Positions 1 to 6,986 of a DNA stretch of 17,015 bases are shown here, piece after piece (position 1 is the stretch's first letter; each line of letters starts with the position of its first letter). The stretch comes from Actinomycetota bacterium (GTDB taxonomy: Bacteria > Actinomycetota > Rubrobacteria > Rubrobacterales > Rubrobacteraceae), in NCBI GenBank assembly GCA_020200675.1, contig JAIVIG010000019.1:1-17015 (forward strand), read 5' to 3'. The notes under the pieces are model-generated. The model searched no databases, was not told the DNA's origin, and worked only from the letters and a program-made list of their open reading frames with translations. The translations under genes were made by a program, and so were the position numbers.

Positions 1-1440
1 GCTTTACCGCCTACGAAGCAGGGGTGGAACAGGCCCTCTCGCGGGGCGGAGCCTGGGTGTGGCGGATGCCGAACGCGCGGAGCATCGCGGCTTCGGCCGC
101 CGTCGCGCAGGCCGCCGTCAAGCGCGGGGAGCAGGCCCTTGTGCTCGCGCCGGAGATCGAAGGCGTCGAGCGGCTGGTGGAGTCGTTCGAAGAGTTGCTT
201 CCCGCGGGGCTCACGGTCGCGCCGTACCACAGCGCTCTGGGCCGCAGACGCGCCGCGGTCTATGAGGCGGCGCGGCGGGGAGAGGTGGACGTTCTGGTCG
301 GGACACGCGCGGCAGTGCTCGTGCCGGTGGCGCGCCTTGGGGCGGTATGTGTGGTGGATGAGCCCAACGAGGCTCACCGGGCGAGCCCGGGTTACGAGGG
401 TGTCCCGCTCCACGTCCGGGAGCTTGCGATCTCGCGAGGCCGGATCGAGGACGCCGCAGCCATCTTCTTCTCGCCTGCTCCTTCTCTGAGGCTGTACGCT
501 CCGGAGAGCGGGGCATCGCGCCTGCCGACGATCGAAGCCGACCGGTGGCCCGCGGTTTCCGTGGTGGACATGCGGGGTACGGGCGCCGCCCTGAGCTCGA
601 CCCTGCTCGACGCGTGTCGGCGGACGACCCGGGCCGGGGGACGCGTTGGTGTCGTGGTCAACCGGCTCGGCAGCGCCGCGAGCTTCTCGTGTAACCGGTG
701 CGGCTTTGTCTGGACGTGCACGAGGTGCGATCTACCGCTGAGGCTCCGGAACGAGGCGACCTCTAAATCTCTGTTCTGCGGCCATTGCGGGCACAGGGAG
801 GCCGCCGGCGAGGAGTGCCCGTCCTGCGGCTCGGACCGTCTCGGCGTTACCGGCCTCGCGGTCGAGCGGACACGGGCGGAGTTGAACGAGAGCCTTCGCG
901 TCGAGGTTGGTTTCGTGACTGCGGAGGCGCGCGAAGAAGAGGAGGCGCCCGTCGTGGTCGGTACGGCCCGGTGCGTGCTCGATGAGGAGTGGGACCTGGT
1001 AGTGGTGCCCGACGCGGACTCACTCCTCTTCGGCGGGGAAGGCTCCATCGAGAGAGGCTTCGGGTTTTTGTACGGAGCGGTCCAGGCCAGCCGCGACCGG
1101 CTGCTCGTGCAGACCCGCTCGCCGGAGCACCAAGTTCTGCAGTCGGCGCTCCGGGGAGACTACGAGGCGTTCGCGGCGGCGGAGCTCCCCAAGCGCCGCA
1201 AGCTGCGTTACCCACCGCACGCACACCTCGCGGAGATCGTCTTCGAGGGAGCAGAGGAGACGGTGCGGCGTGCGGTAGAATCAAGGCTGCGGCCGGCCCT
1301 CGGTGGCGCGGTCGAGATGCTCGACCCGGTACCGCGTCGCTCTGGCGAAGGCCGCGGCGCTCGTCGGCCGGCTGTCCGCCGAGGATCGCAACCGGAGCGG
1401 ACTCAAAGCGCGCATTAACATGGATCCCGAGGAGGTTTAG
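1..1440 (+). CDS. priA: Primosomal protein N' (PriA), C-terminal part, frameshifted near its 3' end
   Basis: PriA restarts stalled replication forks by binding branched DNA and loading the replisome. The reading frame is open from base 3, so the N-terminal DNA-binding part lies outside the window. A zinc-binding block of four Cys-x2-Cys pairs lies at 690-827, typical of PriA. The usual GSGKT loop is absent (RMPNARSIAAS stands near its place) and the DEEH box reads DEPNE. This matches the actinobacterial PriA group, thought to lack helicase activity. The uninterrupted frame runs to 1418, but its last ~30 residues look unlike PriA. From about 1325 the +1 frame instead encodes RYRVALAKAAALVGRL and ends NMDPEEV at the stop at 1438-1440, which is PriA-like. 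I therefore infer a frameshift or small loss at 1320-1335. The last codons contain the ribosome binding site of def. Confidence 0.88.
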
Positions 1441-1443
1441 AAA

Positions 1444-1947
1444 ATGGAGAAAGTCGCACACGAGATCAGAACGTTCGGGGACCCGGTTTTGAAGTCGCGG
1501 GCGACCCCGGTAAAGGAATTCGACGAGTCGCTTGAGCACCTGGCGGAGGAGATGATGAGGGTCATGCGCGAGGCCGAGGGGGTGGGGCTCGCGGCCAACC
1601 AGATAGGCCGCCTCAAGCGCATCTTCGTCGCCGCCCACGAAGACGAGGAGTACGCGATCGTCAACCCGGTGATCGAGGAACGCTCCGAGACGACCGAGAA
1701 GGACGTCGAGGGATGCCTCTCTATCCCGGAGACGAGGGTCGAGGTGGAACGCTCGACCGCTGTGACGGTCTCGGGGCAGGACCCCTCGGGCGAGCCCGTG
1801 CGCGTCGAGGCCGAGGGCCTCCTTGCCCGCATCTTCCAGCACGAGATAGACCACCTCGACGGCGTCCTGATCCTGGACCGCACCGACCGAGAGTCACGCA
1901 AGAACGCGATGCGCGAGATGCGTGAACGCATGATGGAACGCCGGTAA
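1444..1947 (+). CDS. def: Peptide deformylase
   Basis: This metalloenzyme removes the formyl group from the N-terminal methionine of new proteins in the cytoplasm. The 167-residue length is normal. All three family motifs are visible: GVGLAANQ (about residues 46-53), EGCLS (89-93, metal-ligand Cys91) and HEIDH (133-137, two metal-ligand His and the catalytic Glu). The ATG start is preceded by GGAGG at 1431-1435, eight bases upstream and inside the end of priA. The gene is followed after 21 bases by fmt, which performs the opposite reaction on initiator tRNA, so the pair is probably co-transcribed. No oddity is seen. Confidence 0.97.
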   Translation: MEKVAHEIRTFGDPVLKSRATPVKEFDESLEHLAEEMMRVMREAEGVGLAANQIGRLKRIFVAAHEDEEYAIVNPVIEERSETTEKDVEGCLSIPETRVEVERSTAVTVSGQDPSGEPVRVEAEGLLARIFQHEIDHLDGVLILDRTDRESRKNAMREMRERMMERR

Positions 1948-1968
1948 CTCCACCACACTAGAGGCACC

Positions 1969-2889
1969 ATGCAGCTAGCGTTCGCCGGCACCCCGGACTT
2001 CGCCGCCACCGTTCTGCGCGGCCTGCTAGCCTCGGACCACGAGGTAGGACTTGTCATCTCCCAACCCAGCCGCCGCCGCGGGCGCGGGCGCAAGCTCTCC
2101 GCAACCCCCGTGGCCGAACTGGCACAAGAGAACGGCCTCCCCCTGCGCCAGCCGGCTCGTATCGGCGAGGTGGCGGAGGAGCTCTCCGACCACGACGCCC
2201 TCGTGGTCGCGGCCTACGGGCAGATACTGCGCCCCGACACCCTCTACGCGGCCAGAGAAGGCGCCTGGAACGTACACGCCTCGCTGCTACCGGCCTACCG
2301 CGGCGCCGCTCCGATAGAGCGCGCGATCATGGCCGGAGAAAAAGAGACCGGCGTCTCCATAATGCGCATGGACGAAGGGCTCGATACCGGCCCCGTCGCC
2401 CTCCAGTACCCTACCCCCATCCCTCCCGACATGACCGGCGGCAAATTCACGCAAGTCCTCGCCGAACTCGGGGCTAAATCTATAGTAGAGGCTATGTCAA
2501 GACTCGAAGAAAATTCCTTGACCCTAAGCCAACAGGACAATCTTGATGCTACTTATGCTCCTAAACTAGAGGATGAGGAAAAGGTGATAAGGTGGGGTGA
2601 GAGGGTCGAGAAGGTGCACGATCTGGTACGCGCCCTTACACCACATATAGGTGCTCGCACCTTCCACCCCGAAATTTCCGGCCCCATAAAGGTGCTCCGC
2701 TCCAGGATTTTGCGAGACGAGCTGCCCCACGCGGAACCCGGCACTATTTTGCCTGCAAAAGAGAGTATTTTGGTCGCGTGCGGGGAAGGAGTTTTGGAGA
2801 TTATGGAGCTGCAAGCGCCCGGGGGCAGGCCGCTCGCGGCCGACGATTTCTTGCGCGGGAGGCGACTGGAGGGGGTATTTTCGTCCTGA
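1969..2889 (+). CDS. fmt: Methionyl-tRNA formyltransferase
   Basis: The enzyme transfers a formyl group from 10-formyl-tetrahydrofolate to Met-tRNA(fMet) to make the initiator tRNA. The 306-residue length is usual. The catalytic signature NVHASLLPAYRGAAPI starts at residue 101, and Asn101, His103 and Asp139 have the spacing of the known Asn-His-Asp active site. The N-terminal AFAGTPDFAA is the usual start of the Rossmann-like domain. A C-terminal tRNA-binding domain follows, with LEDEEKVIRW and the ending APGGRPLAADDFLRG. Only a weak AGAGG lies before the ATG. Bases about 2465-2800 are clearly poorer in G/C than the rest (codons such as AAA, ATA, TCA, AAT), although the protein stays in frame and family-like. 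A strong hairpin follows the stop. Confidence 0.97.
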   Translation: MQLAFAGTPDFAATVLRGLLASDHEVGLVISQPSRRRGRGRKLSATPVAELAQENGLPLRQPARIGEVAEELSDHDALVVAAYGQILRPDTLYAAREGAWNVHASLLPAYRGAAPIERAIMAGEKETGVSIMRMDEGLDTGPVALQYPTPIPPDMTGGKFTQVLAELGAKSIVEAMSRLEENSLTLSQQDNLDATYAPKLEDEEKVIRWGERVEKVHDLVRALTPHIGARTFHPEISGPIKVLRSRILRDELPHAEPGTILPAKESILVACGEGVLEIMELQAPGGRPLAADDFLRGRRLEGVFSS

Positions 2890-2918
2890 GCGGGCACTAC
2901 CGCTGGTGGTGTCCGTTT
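2888..2918 (+). terminator. Likely intrinsic terminator after fmt
   Basis: Starting at the fmt stop codon, CGGGCACTACC (2891-2901) can pair with GGTGGTGTCCG (2905-2915) across a GCT loop. This gives 11 base pairs including two G-T wobbles, and the stem can extend outward with weaker pairs into the short T run at 2916-2918. The T run is short, so termination efficiency is uncertain. Its position between fmt and a promoter-like element at 2965 supports a transcription-unit boundary. Confidence 0.6.
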
Positions 2919-2964
2919 CGGGCTTCCGCAGGATGTAGGGATAAGCGCAAGGTGCAAGTGCCGA

Positions 2965-2973
2965 TGCTACAAT
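2965..2973 (+). promoter_or_regulatory. Extended -10 promoter element before the acyltransferase/pilus operon
   Basis: TGCTACAAT contains a TACAAT -10 hexamer (one mismatch to TATAAT) with an upstream TG, as in extended -10 promoters. No convincing -35 hexamer is found 16-18 bases upstream. The predicted transcription start is about 2980, almost on the ATG at 2981. It lies between a terminator-like hairpin and the first gene of the pilus unit. Confidence 0.45.
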
Positions 2974-2976
2974 GCC

Positions 2977-3678
2977 TTGTATGGGCGTCGAGGATACCGT
3001 GGAGAGGAGGGCGCCGTAACCGAGCCGGAAACCACTGCTGGCATATCTGAACCGCAAGTTCAGGTTCAGGAAGCCGCCCTCGATGAGGGTATTAGGCTGG
3101 CCATCGTGGGGGCGGGTGGTTACGGGCGTCTTGCGCTGGATGTTTTGATCGCGAGTGGGTTCGAGAGTTGGGTGATCGGCTTCTACGATGACGCGCACGC
3201 GGTACTTCCGGACAAGGTGCGCGGTTTTCCGGTGCTCGGGGACGTTGCGATGTTGAAGAGCATGCTCTCCGTGGAGGCCGTGCACGTCGTCGTGGCGATT
3301 ACGGACAACGCCGTACGGCTGCGGTTGGCGAACTCCATCAGGGCGCTCGGGGCGCGGTTCTTCACGGCGGTGCATCCGGCGTCGTACGCGTCGGCGGAGT
3401 CGGTGGTCGGGGATGGATCCGTGCTGGCGGCCGGGGCGGTCGTGCATCCGGACGCTGCGGTGGGGAGCCACTGCTACGTCGGACCGGGGGCGGTCGTCGA
3501 CCGGGACGCCGTGGTCGGCGCGGGGGTGTGGGTTTCGGCCGGGTCGGTCGTCGGGCCGGGCGCCCGGGTTGGGGCCCGGGCCGTTCTGGGGCAGAACGCG
3601 AGCGTGGGACGCAGGGCCGTCGTGGAGGAAAATGCGGAGATTGCCGCGCTCTCTTCGGTGGAGGAGGGCGGTTCGTGA
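2977..3678 (+). CDS. NeuD/PglD-like sugar O-acyltransferase
   Basis: Proteins of this family transfer an acetyl or related group from acyl-CoA to a nucleotide sugar, as in sialic acid or bacillosamine-type glycan synthesis; the substrate here is unknown. The N-terminal part has a nucleotide-binding fold with IVGAGGYGRLALDVL (about residues 43-57), then VRGFPVLGD as in NeuD/PglD. From about residue 130 a left-handed beta-helix of hexapeptide repeats is visible (for example VVGDGSVLAAGAVVHPDAAVG). His131 in TAVHP and later His residues are catalytic candidates. The start is uncertain. TTG 2977 is the only canonical start in frame, but it lies upstream of the predicted transcription start. A good GAGAGGAGG at 3002-3010 points to a start near 3016, where the codon is GTA. 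The stop overlaps the prepilin peptidase GTG (GTGA), which suggests a role linked to the pilus. Confidence 0.85.
   Translation: MYGRRGYRGEEGAVTEPETTAGISEPQVQVQEAALDEGIRLAIVGAGGYGRLALDVLIASGFESWVIGFYDDAHAVLPDKVRGFPVLGDVAMLKSMLSVEAVHVVVAITDNAVRLRLANSIRALGARFFTAVHPASYASAESVVGDGSVLAAGAVVHPDAAVGSHCYVGPGAVVDRDAVVGAGVWVSAGSVVGPGARVGARAVLGQNASVGRRAVVEENAEIAALSSVEEGGS
2981..3019 (+). other. Possible leaderless mini-ORF (12 codons plus stop)
   Basis: ATG at 2981 opens MGVEDTVERRAP and stops with TAA at 3017-3019. The predicted transcription start at about 2980 would make it leaderless. It contains the GAGAGGAGG motif (3002-3010) that would serve the acyltransferase frame, so it could couple translation to the next gene. 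No homology is recognised, and it may be chance. Confidence 0.2.
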
Positions 3679-4397
3679 TAGTCGTCGTGGCCGGGTTCTT
3701 CGGACTCGTGATCGGCAGTTTCTTGAACGTCGTGATCCACAGGGTTCCGATCCGCCAGTCCATCGTCCGGCCGTCGTCGAGGTGCCCGTCTTGCGGGGAG
3801 CGAATCGAGAGCTTCGACAACCTGCCGGTGCTCTCTTACCTTGTGTTGCGGGGACGGTGCCGGAGTTGCAAGGCGCACATCTCGCCCCGTTACCCGCTCG
3901 TCGAGGCCCTGACCGGGGTACTCTTCGCGCTGGCGGCTTACGGGTTCGGGCTCTCCCTCTCGCTTGCGTGGGCGCTCGTTCTGATCTCGGTGCTCGTGGC
4001 GCTCGCCGGTACCGACTTAGAGCACCGGCTGTTGCCGAACGCGATCGTGGTCCCCGCGGCGGTCGTGGGGTTCTTGTTGTCGGCGGTCGTTGACCCGGAA
4101 AGGTGGTGGATCTATCCGGTCTCGGCCGTTGCGGTTGCGGCGGGGCTCTTCGCGCTGGCCCTAGCATATCCGGGTGGGATGGGGATGGGGGACGTGAAGA
4201 TGGGGGGCATGCTCCTGGCGGTCTTTATTGGGGCGCTATTAGGTGCTCTAGTCAGCGGGGTCCTCATGGTCACGGGCGCGGTAGAGCGCGGGAGCGCGTT
4301 GCCGTTCGGGGTGTTTCTGGCGCTCGCCGGTGTTTTTGCGCTGTTCCTGGGGCAGGATGTGTGGGGTTGGTACCTGCGGCTCGTCCGGGGGGCTTAG
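3675..4397 (+). CDS. pilD: Type IV prepilin peptidase / N-methyltransferase (A24 family)
   Basis: This polytopic membrane aspartic protease cleaves the leader peptide of prepilins and usually methylates the new N-terminal residue. The GTG at 3675 overlaps the upstream stop (GTGA), follows a GGAGGAGGG sequence, and gives a 240-residue protein starting MIVVVAGFFGLVIGSFLNVVIHR, as in PilD. A longer frame upstream only shadows the acyltransferase. Two Cys-x2-Cys pairs (CPSC, CRSC) form the cytoplasmic zinc site of the methyltransferase region. The two catalytic aspartates are in TDLEHRLLPN and in the GMGMGDVKMG (GxGD) motif. Several hydrophobic membrane segments follow. No prepilin gene is in the window, so substrates must be encoded elsewhere. 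Confidence 0.94.
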   Translation: MIVVVAGFFGLVIGSFLNVVIHRVPIRQSIVRPSSRCPSCGERIESFDNLPVLSYLVLRGRCRSCKAHISPRYPLVEALTGVLFALAAYGFGLSLSLAWALVLISVLVALAGTDLEHRLLPNAIVVPAAVVGFLLSAVVDPERWWIYPVSAVAVAAGLFALALAYPGGMGMGDVKMGGMLLAVFIGALLGALVSGVLMVTGAVERGSALPFGVFLALAGVFALFLGQDVWGWYLRLVRGA

Positions 4398-5522
4398 GTG
4401 GTGCTCGAAAGGTTTAAGGTTCCGTTCGGTGCGCCGGCCGTCGGCCTCGACATAGACCGTGGGTCAATTAAGGCCGTGCAGATTGGGGTAGGCAGCGGGG
4501 GCTACACGTTGCAGCACGTCGGGTACCGCAAGCTCCAGCCGGGCGCTATAGCCGACGGCGAGGTCGCCGACCAGGATCTGCTCGCCTACGAGCTCAGGGA
4601 GTTTTGGGCTTCGCACTCCTTCAAGGGCAAGACGGTCTACCTCGGCGTGGCGAACCAGAAGGTCGTCGTGCGGCTTCTCGACTTCCCGCGCATGAGCCCG
4701 GAGGACCTCAAGGGCGCTATAAGCTTCGAGGCCCAGGACCACATTCCGATGCCCGTAGACGAGGCCATCCTGGACTACGTGGTCCTGGGCCCTCAGGAGG
4801 AAGGTTCGGACCTGGATCGCATCCTCCTCGTCGCTGCCCAGAAGGAGATGGTCTCGCGCTACTCCTCGGTGGTGCACACGGCTGGTTTGAGAGCCGAGGG
4901 TGTGGACGTAAAGGCACTCTCGCTCGTCCGCTCGACCCTGCCCAACAGCCTCTTCGACGACGAGGGCGCGATCCTCCTGCTCGACATCGGCACCGAGATC
5001 ACAAACCTCGTCGTGGCCCAGGGCGGCAGCCCGACGTTGACCCGCTTCATCCCCGGCGGCTCCGGTTTCCTGGCCCAGGCCGTCGCTGAGTCGGCCGACC
5101 TGCCCGAAGAAGAGGCAGAGAGGCAGCTGATGAACCCGAGGTTGAGGCTCGGGCCGGAGGAGTCGGGCGAGGAGGTCGAAGGCTCGGAGGAGGACGACGA
5201 CTTCGACCCGGCGCTCATGTACGATATCAGGCGGGGCCTGGAGGACGCGACGCAGACCCTGGCCGAGGACGTGCAGCGCTCCATCGAGTACCACTACTCG
5301 CAGCCGGGTTCCAGGGAGGTCACGCAGGTCTTCGTCTCGGGCGAGGGAGCTCTGGTGGGCGGTCTAGACGCGTACCTCGGGGACCTGCTCGGGGTGGAGA
5401 CGCGGCGGGGGACGCCGCTGCAGAAGCTGGCGGGCAACAAGTCCAACGTGCCGGACGAGCAGTTGAGGGTGATGGAGCCGGTTCTGGCCGTGGCGTTGGG
5501 ATTGGCCCTGGAGGAAGCTTGA
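4398..5522 (+). CDS. pilM: Type IV pilus assembly protein PilM
   Basis: PilM is a cytoplasmic actin-like ATPase-fold protein that binds the N-terminus of PilN and links the inner-membrane platform to the pilus motors. The 374-residue protein opens with the actin-like motif AVGLDIDRGSIKAVQIG. It carries a second phosphate-binding segment, ILLLDIGTEITNLVVAQGG, at about residues 191-209, and the typical RLLDFPRMSPEDL and AISFEAQDHIPMP segments. A Glu/Asp-rich insertion lies at about residues 252-271. The GTG start directly follows the pilD stop; a second GTG at 4401 is an alternative. Downstream, pilN begins 13 bases after the stop, so both genes are clearly in one operon. Confidence 0.95.
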   Translation: MVLERFKVPFGAPAVGLDIDRGSIKAVQIGVGSGGYTLQHVGYRKLQPGAIADGEVADQDLLAYELREFWASHSFKGKTVYLGVANQKVVVRLLDFPRMSPEDLKGAISFEAQDHIPMPVDEAILDYVVLGPQEEGSDLDRILLVAAQKEMVSRYSSVVHTAGLRAEGVDVKALSLVRSTLPNSLFDDEGAILLLDIGTEITNLVVAQGGSPTLTRFIPGGSGFLAQAVAESADLPEEEAERQLMNPRLRLGPEESGEEVEGSEEDDDFDPALMYDIRRGLEDATQTLAEDVQRSIEYHYSQPGSREVTQVFVSGEGALVGGLDAYLGDLLGVETRRGTPLQKLAGNKSNVPDEQLRVMEPVLAVALGLALEEA

Positions 5523-5534
5523 GGCGGATCCGCC
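5523..5534. repeat. Perfect 12-bp palindrome at the pilN start
   Basis: GGCGGATCCGCC overlaps the end of the pilM stop codon and ends one base before the pilN ATG, where the ribosome binding site should be. GAGGCGGATC is repeated directly at 5521-5530 and 5539-5548, so the GATCCGCC half could pair with either copy. This may tune pilN initiation or be coincidental. Confidence 0.5.
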
Positions 5535-5535
5535 C

Positions 5536-6279
5536 ATGAGGCGGATCAACCTCCTCCCGCCCGAGGACCGGCGCCGCGGGGTCGCGCTCCCGGCGGCGAC
5601 GAGAAGCGGCATCCTTGGGATGCTCCTGATCCTCGGGGCGCTCTTGCTCCTGGTCATGATCGGGCTTTACCTCTACTACTACATACGACTCGGCAACGAG
5701 GAGGAGCAGATCGCGCAACTCGACCAGGATATCGCCCGCGAACAGGCGCGCATACAGGAGCTCGCGCCCTTCCGGGACCTGCAGGCGCGCCTCGACGCAA
5801 AGAAGCCCATCGCCGACGGCATCTTCCGGACGCGTTTCCCGTGGGACGAGTTCTTGCGCGGCCTCTCGTTCGTGATACCGGAGTCGACGGCGCTCGACAG
5901 CCTGGTAGCCCAGGCGACCCCGATAAACATCCAGGCGCCGGCCGGCGGGGCGCCCGAGGTGCAGAACCTAGAGCCGCCGGGCACCGTCACCTTCACCGGC
6001 ATCGCCCTGCCCGACTACCAGAACGTCTCGGATTTCATCGTCAGGATGAACAACCTGCGCTTTCTGGCGAACGCCGACCTAACCAGCGCCGAGCTCGACC
6101 GCGAGAGCTTCACCCGGCCCGCCATCAACTTCGAGGTCGGCGCGGATCTCGTCACCAGGATCGGAGAGAACGGCGACGAGGTGCTCCTCGGCACCGAGGA
6201 GGATGGGGATGAAGAGAACGGAGCCGCCGACGAAGGGGCCGGGCCGCCGGGCGCTCAGGCGAGTCGGGTAGAGCGCTAA
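5536..6279 (+). CDS. pilN: Type IV pilus assembly protein PilN
   Basis: PilN is a single-pass membrane protein of the pilus alignment platform. Its short N-terminal cytoplasmic tail binds PilM. The start MRRINLLPPEDRR matches the conserved INLLP motif, followed by one transmembrane segment at about residues 24-49. A coiled coil comes next (NEEEQIAQLDQDIAREQARIQEL), then an extracytoplasmic ferredoxin-like domain containing PDYQNVSDFIVRMNNL. At 247 residues it is longer than common PilN because of an acidic C-terminal tail (about 211-247, ending ASRVER), likely disordered. The ATG lies just after a perfect palindrome, and no ordinary ribosome binding site is visible. The stop overlaps the pilO start (TAATG). 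Confidence 0.93.
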   Translation: MRRINLLPPEDRRRGVALPAATRSGILGMLLILGALLLLVMIGLYLYYYIRLGNEEEQIAQLDQDIAREQARIQELAPFRDLQARLDAKKPIADGIFRTRFPWDEFLRGLSFVIPESTALDSLVAQATPINIQAPAGGAPEVQNLEPPGTVTFTGIALPDYQNVSDFIVRMNNLRFLANADLTSAELDRESFTRPAINFEVGADLVTRIGENGDEVLLGTEEDGDEENGAADEGAGPPGAQASRVER

Positions 6280-6986
6280 TGGACCAGAACGACAGGAATA
6301 TCTTGATCCTGGGCATCCTCATACTGGTCGTGCTGGCCATCGCTTACTACTTCCTGCTCTTCAGCCCCTTGAGGCAGGATTACCTGGCCAAGTACGACGA
6401 GCGGACCCGCAGGGAGGCCCAGAAGCAGCAGCTGGAGCAGACGGCCGCCCAACTGGAGAACATCCGGCGCAACTCCGACGACATCGAGCGCCAGATACTC
6501 GAGCTCTCCAAACGCATCCCCGAGCAGGCGGAGATTCCCACCCTCGTCGTCCAGATAGAAGAGGTCGCGCGGGCGGCGGACGTCACCCAGCTGAGGATCG
6601 AACCAGGAGATCCCGCAGCCCCGCCCGGCGGTGGTGACTTCTCGCGCATACCGATTACAATGTCTTTCGAAGGTACCTACGAGCAGCTCCAGGACTTCCT
6701 GCTCCGGGTCAGGAACCTGGCCCGGCTCGTGACGATCAACGAGGTCAACTACGAGCCGGTAGAAGAGCGGGGAGGAGGGGAGACCACGGTGAGCCGAGAC
6801 GTAGAGGACTTGCTGACGGTCGAGATCGTGGCCGAAGTCTACGTCCACCCCGCCGCCGGCGGGGACACTACCGGAGGCGGCGCCGCACCGCCCCCGGCTC
6901 CCGCGGGCAAGGCTAAAGGTGGAGGAGCGGCAAAGGACGGGGGAGCGACGAAGGGCGGAGCCAAAGGCGGGGGTACGGCCAAATGA
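6279..6986 (+). CDS. pilO: Type IV pilus assembly protein PilO
   Basis: PilO pairs with PilN to form the membrane platform of the type IV pilus machine. The 235-residue protein has a short N-terminus, one transmembrane segment (about residues 8-29) and a coiled coil (about 38-80, rich in Glu/Gln/Arg). The PilO domain follows, with ISxxFEGTYEQLQDFL-like features (ITMSFEGTYEQLQDFLLRV). The C-terminus from about residue 188 is a low-complexity tail of Gly, Ala, Pro and Lys with repeated KGGG/KGGA units and many positive charges, which is unusual for PilO. The start overlaps the pilN stop, and its own TGA overlaps the next ATG. Confidence 0.93.
   Translation: MDQNDRNILILGILILVVLAIAYYFLLFSPLRQDYLAKYDERTRREAQKQQLEQTAAQLENIRRNSDDIERQILELSKRIPEQAEIPTLVVQIEEVARAADVTQLRIEPGDPAAPPGGGDFSRIPITMSFEGTYEQLQDFLLRVRNLARLVTINEVNYEPVEERGGGETTVSRDVEDLLTVEIVAEVYVHPAAGGDTTGGGAAPPPAPAGKAKGGGAAKDGGATKGGAKGGGTAK

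Noticed and set aside
847..1854. 335-codon open frame on the - strand
   Set aside because: It covers priA and def in antisense and has no recognisable domain or ribosome binding site.
3528..3674. 49-residue extension of the prepilin peptidase
   Set aside because: It overlaps the acyltransferase in another frame. GTG 3675 follows a strong ribosome binding site and gives the standard PilD N-terminus.
2566..4167. 533-codon open frame on the - strand
   Set aside because: It lies opposite fmt, the acyltransferase and pilD, all well supported. Its Arg/Pro-rich translation is typical of antisense frames in high-GC DNA.
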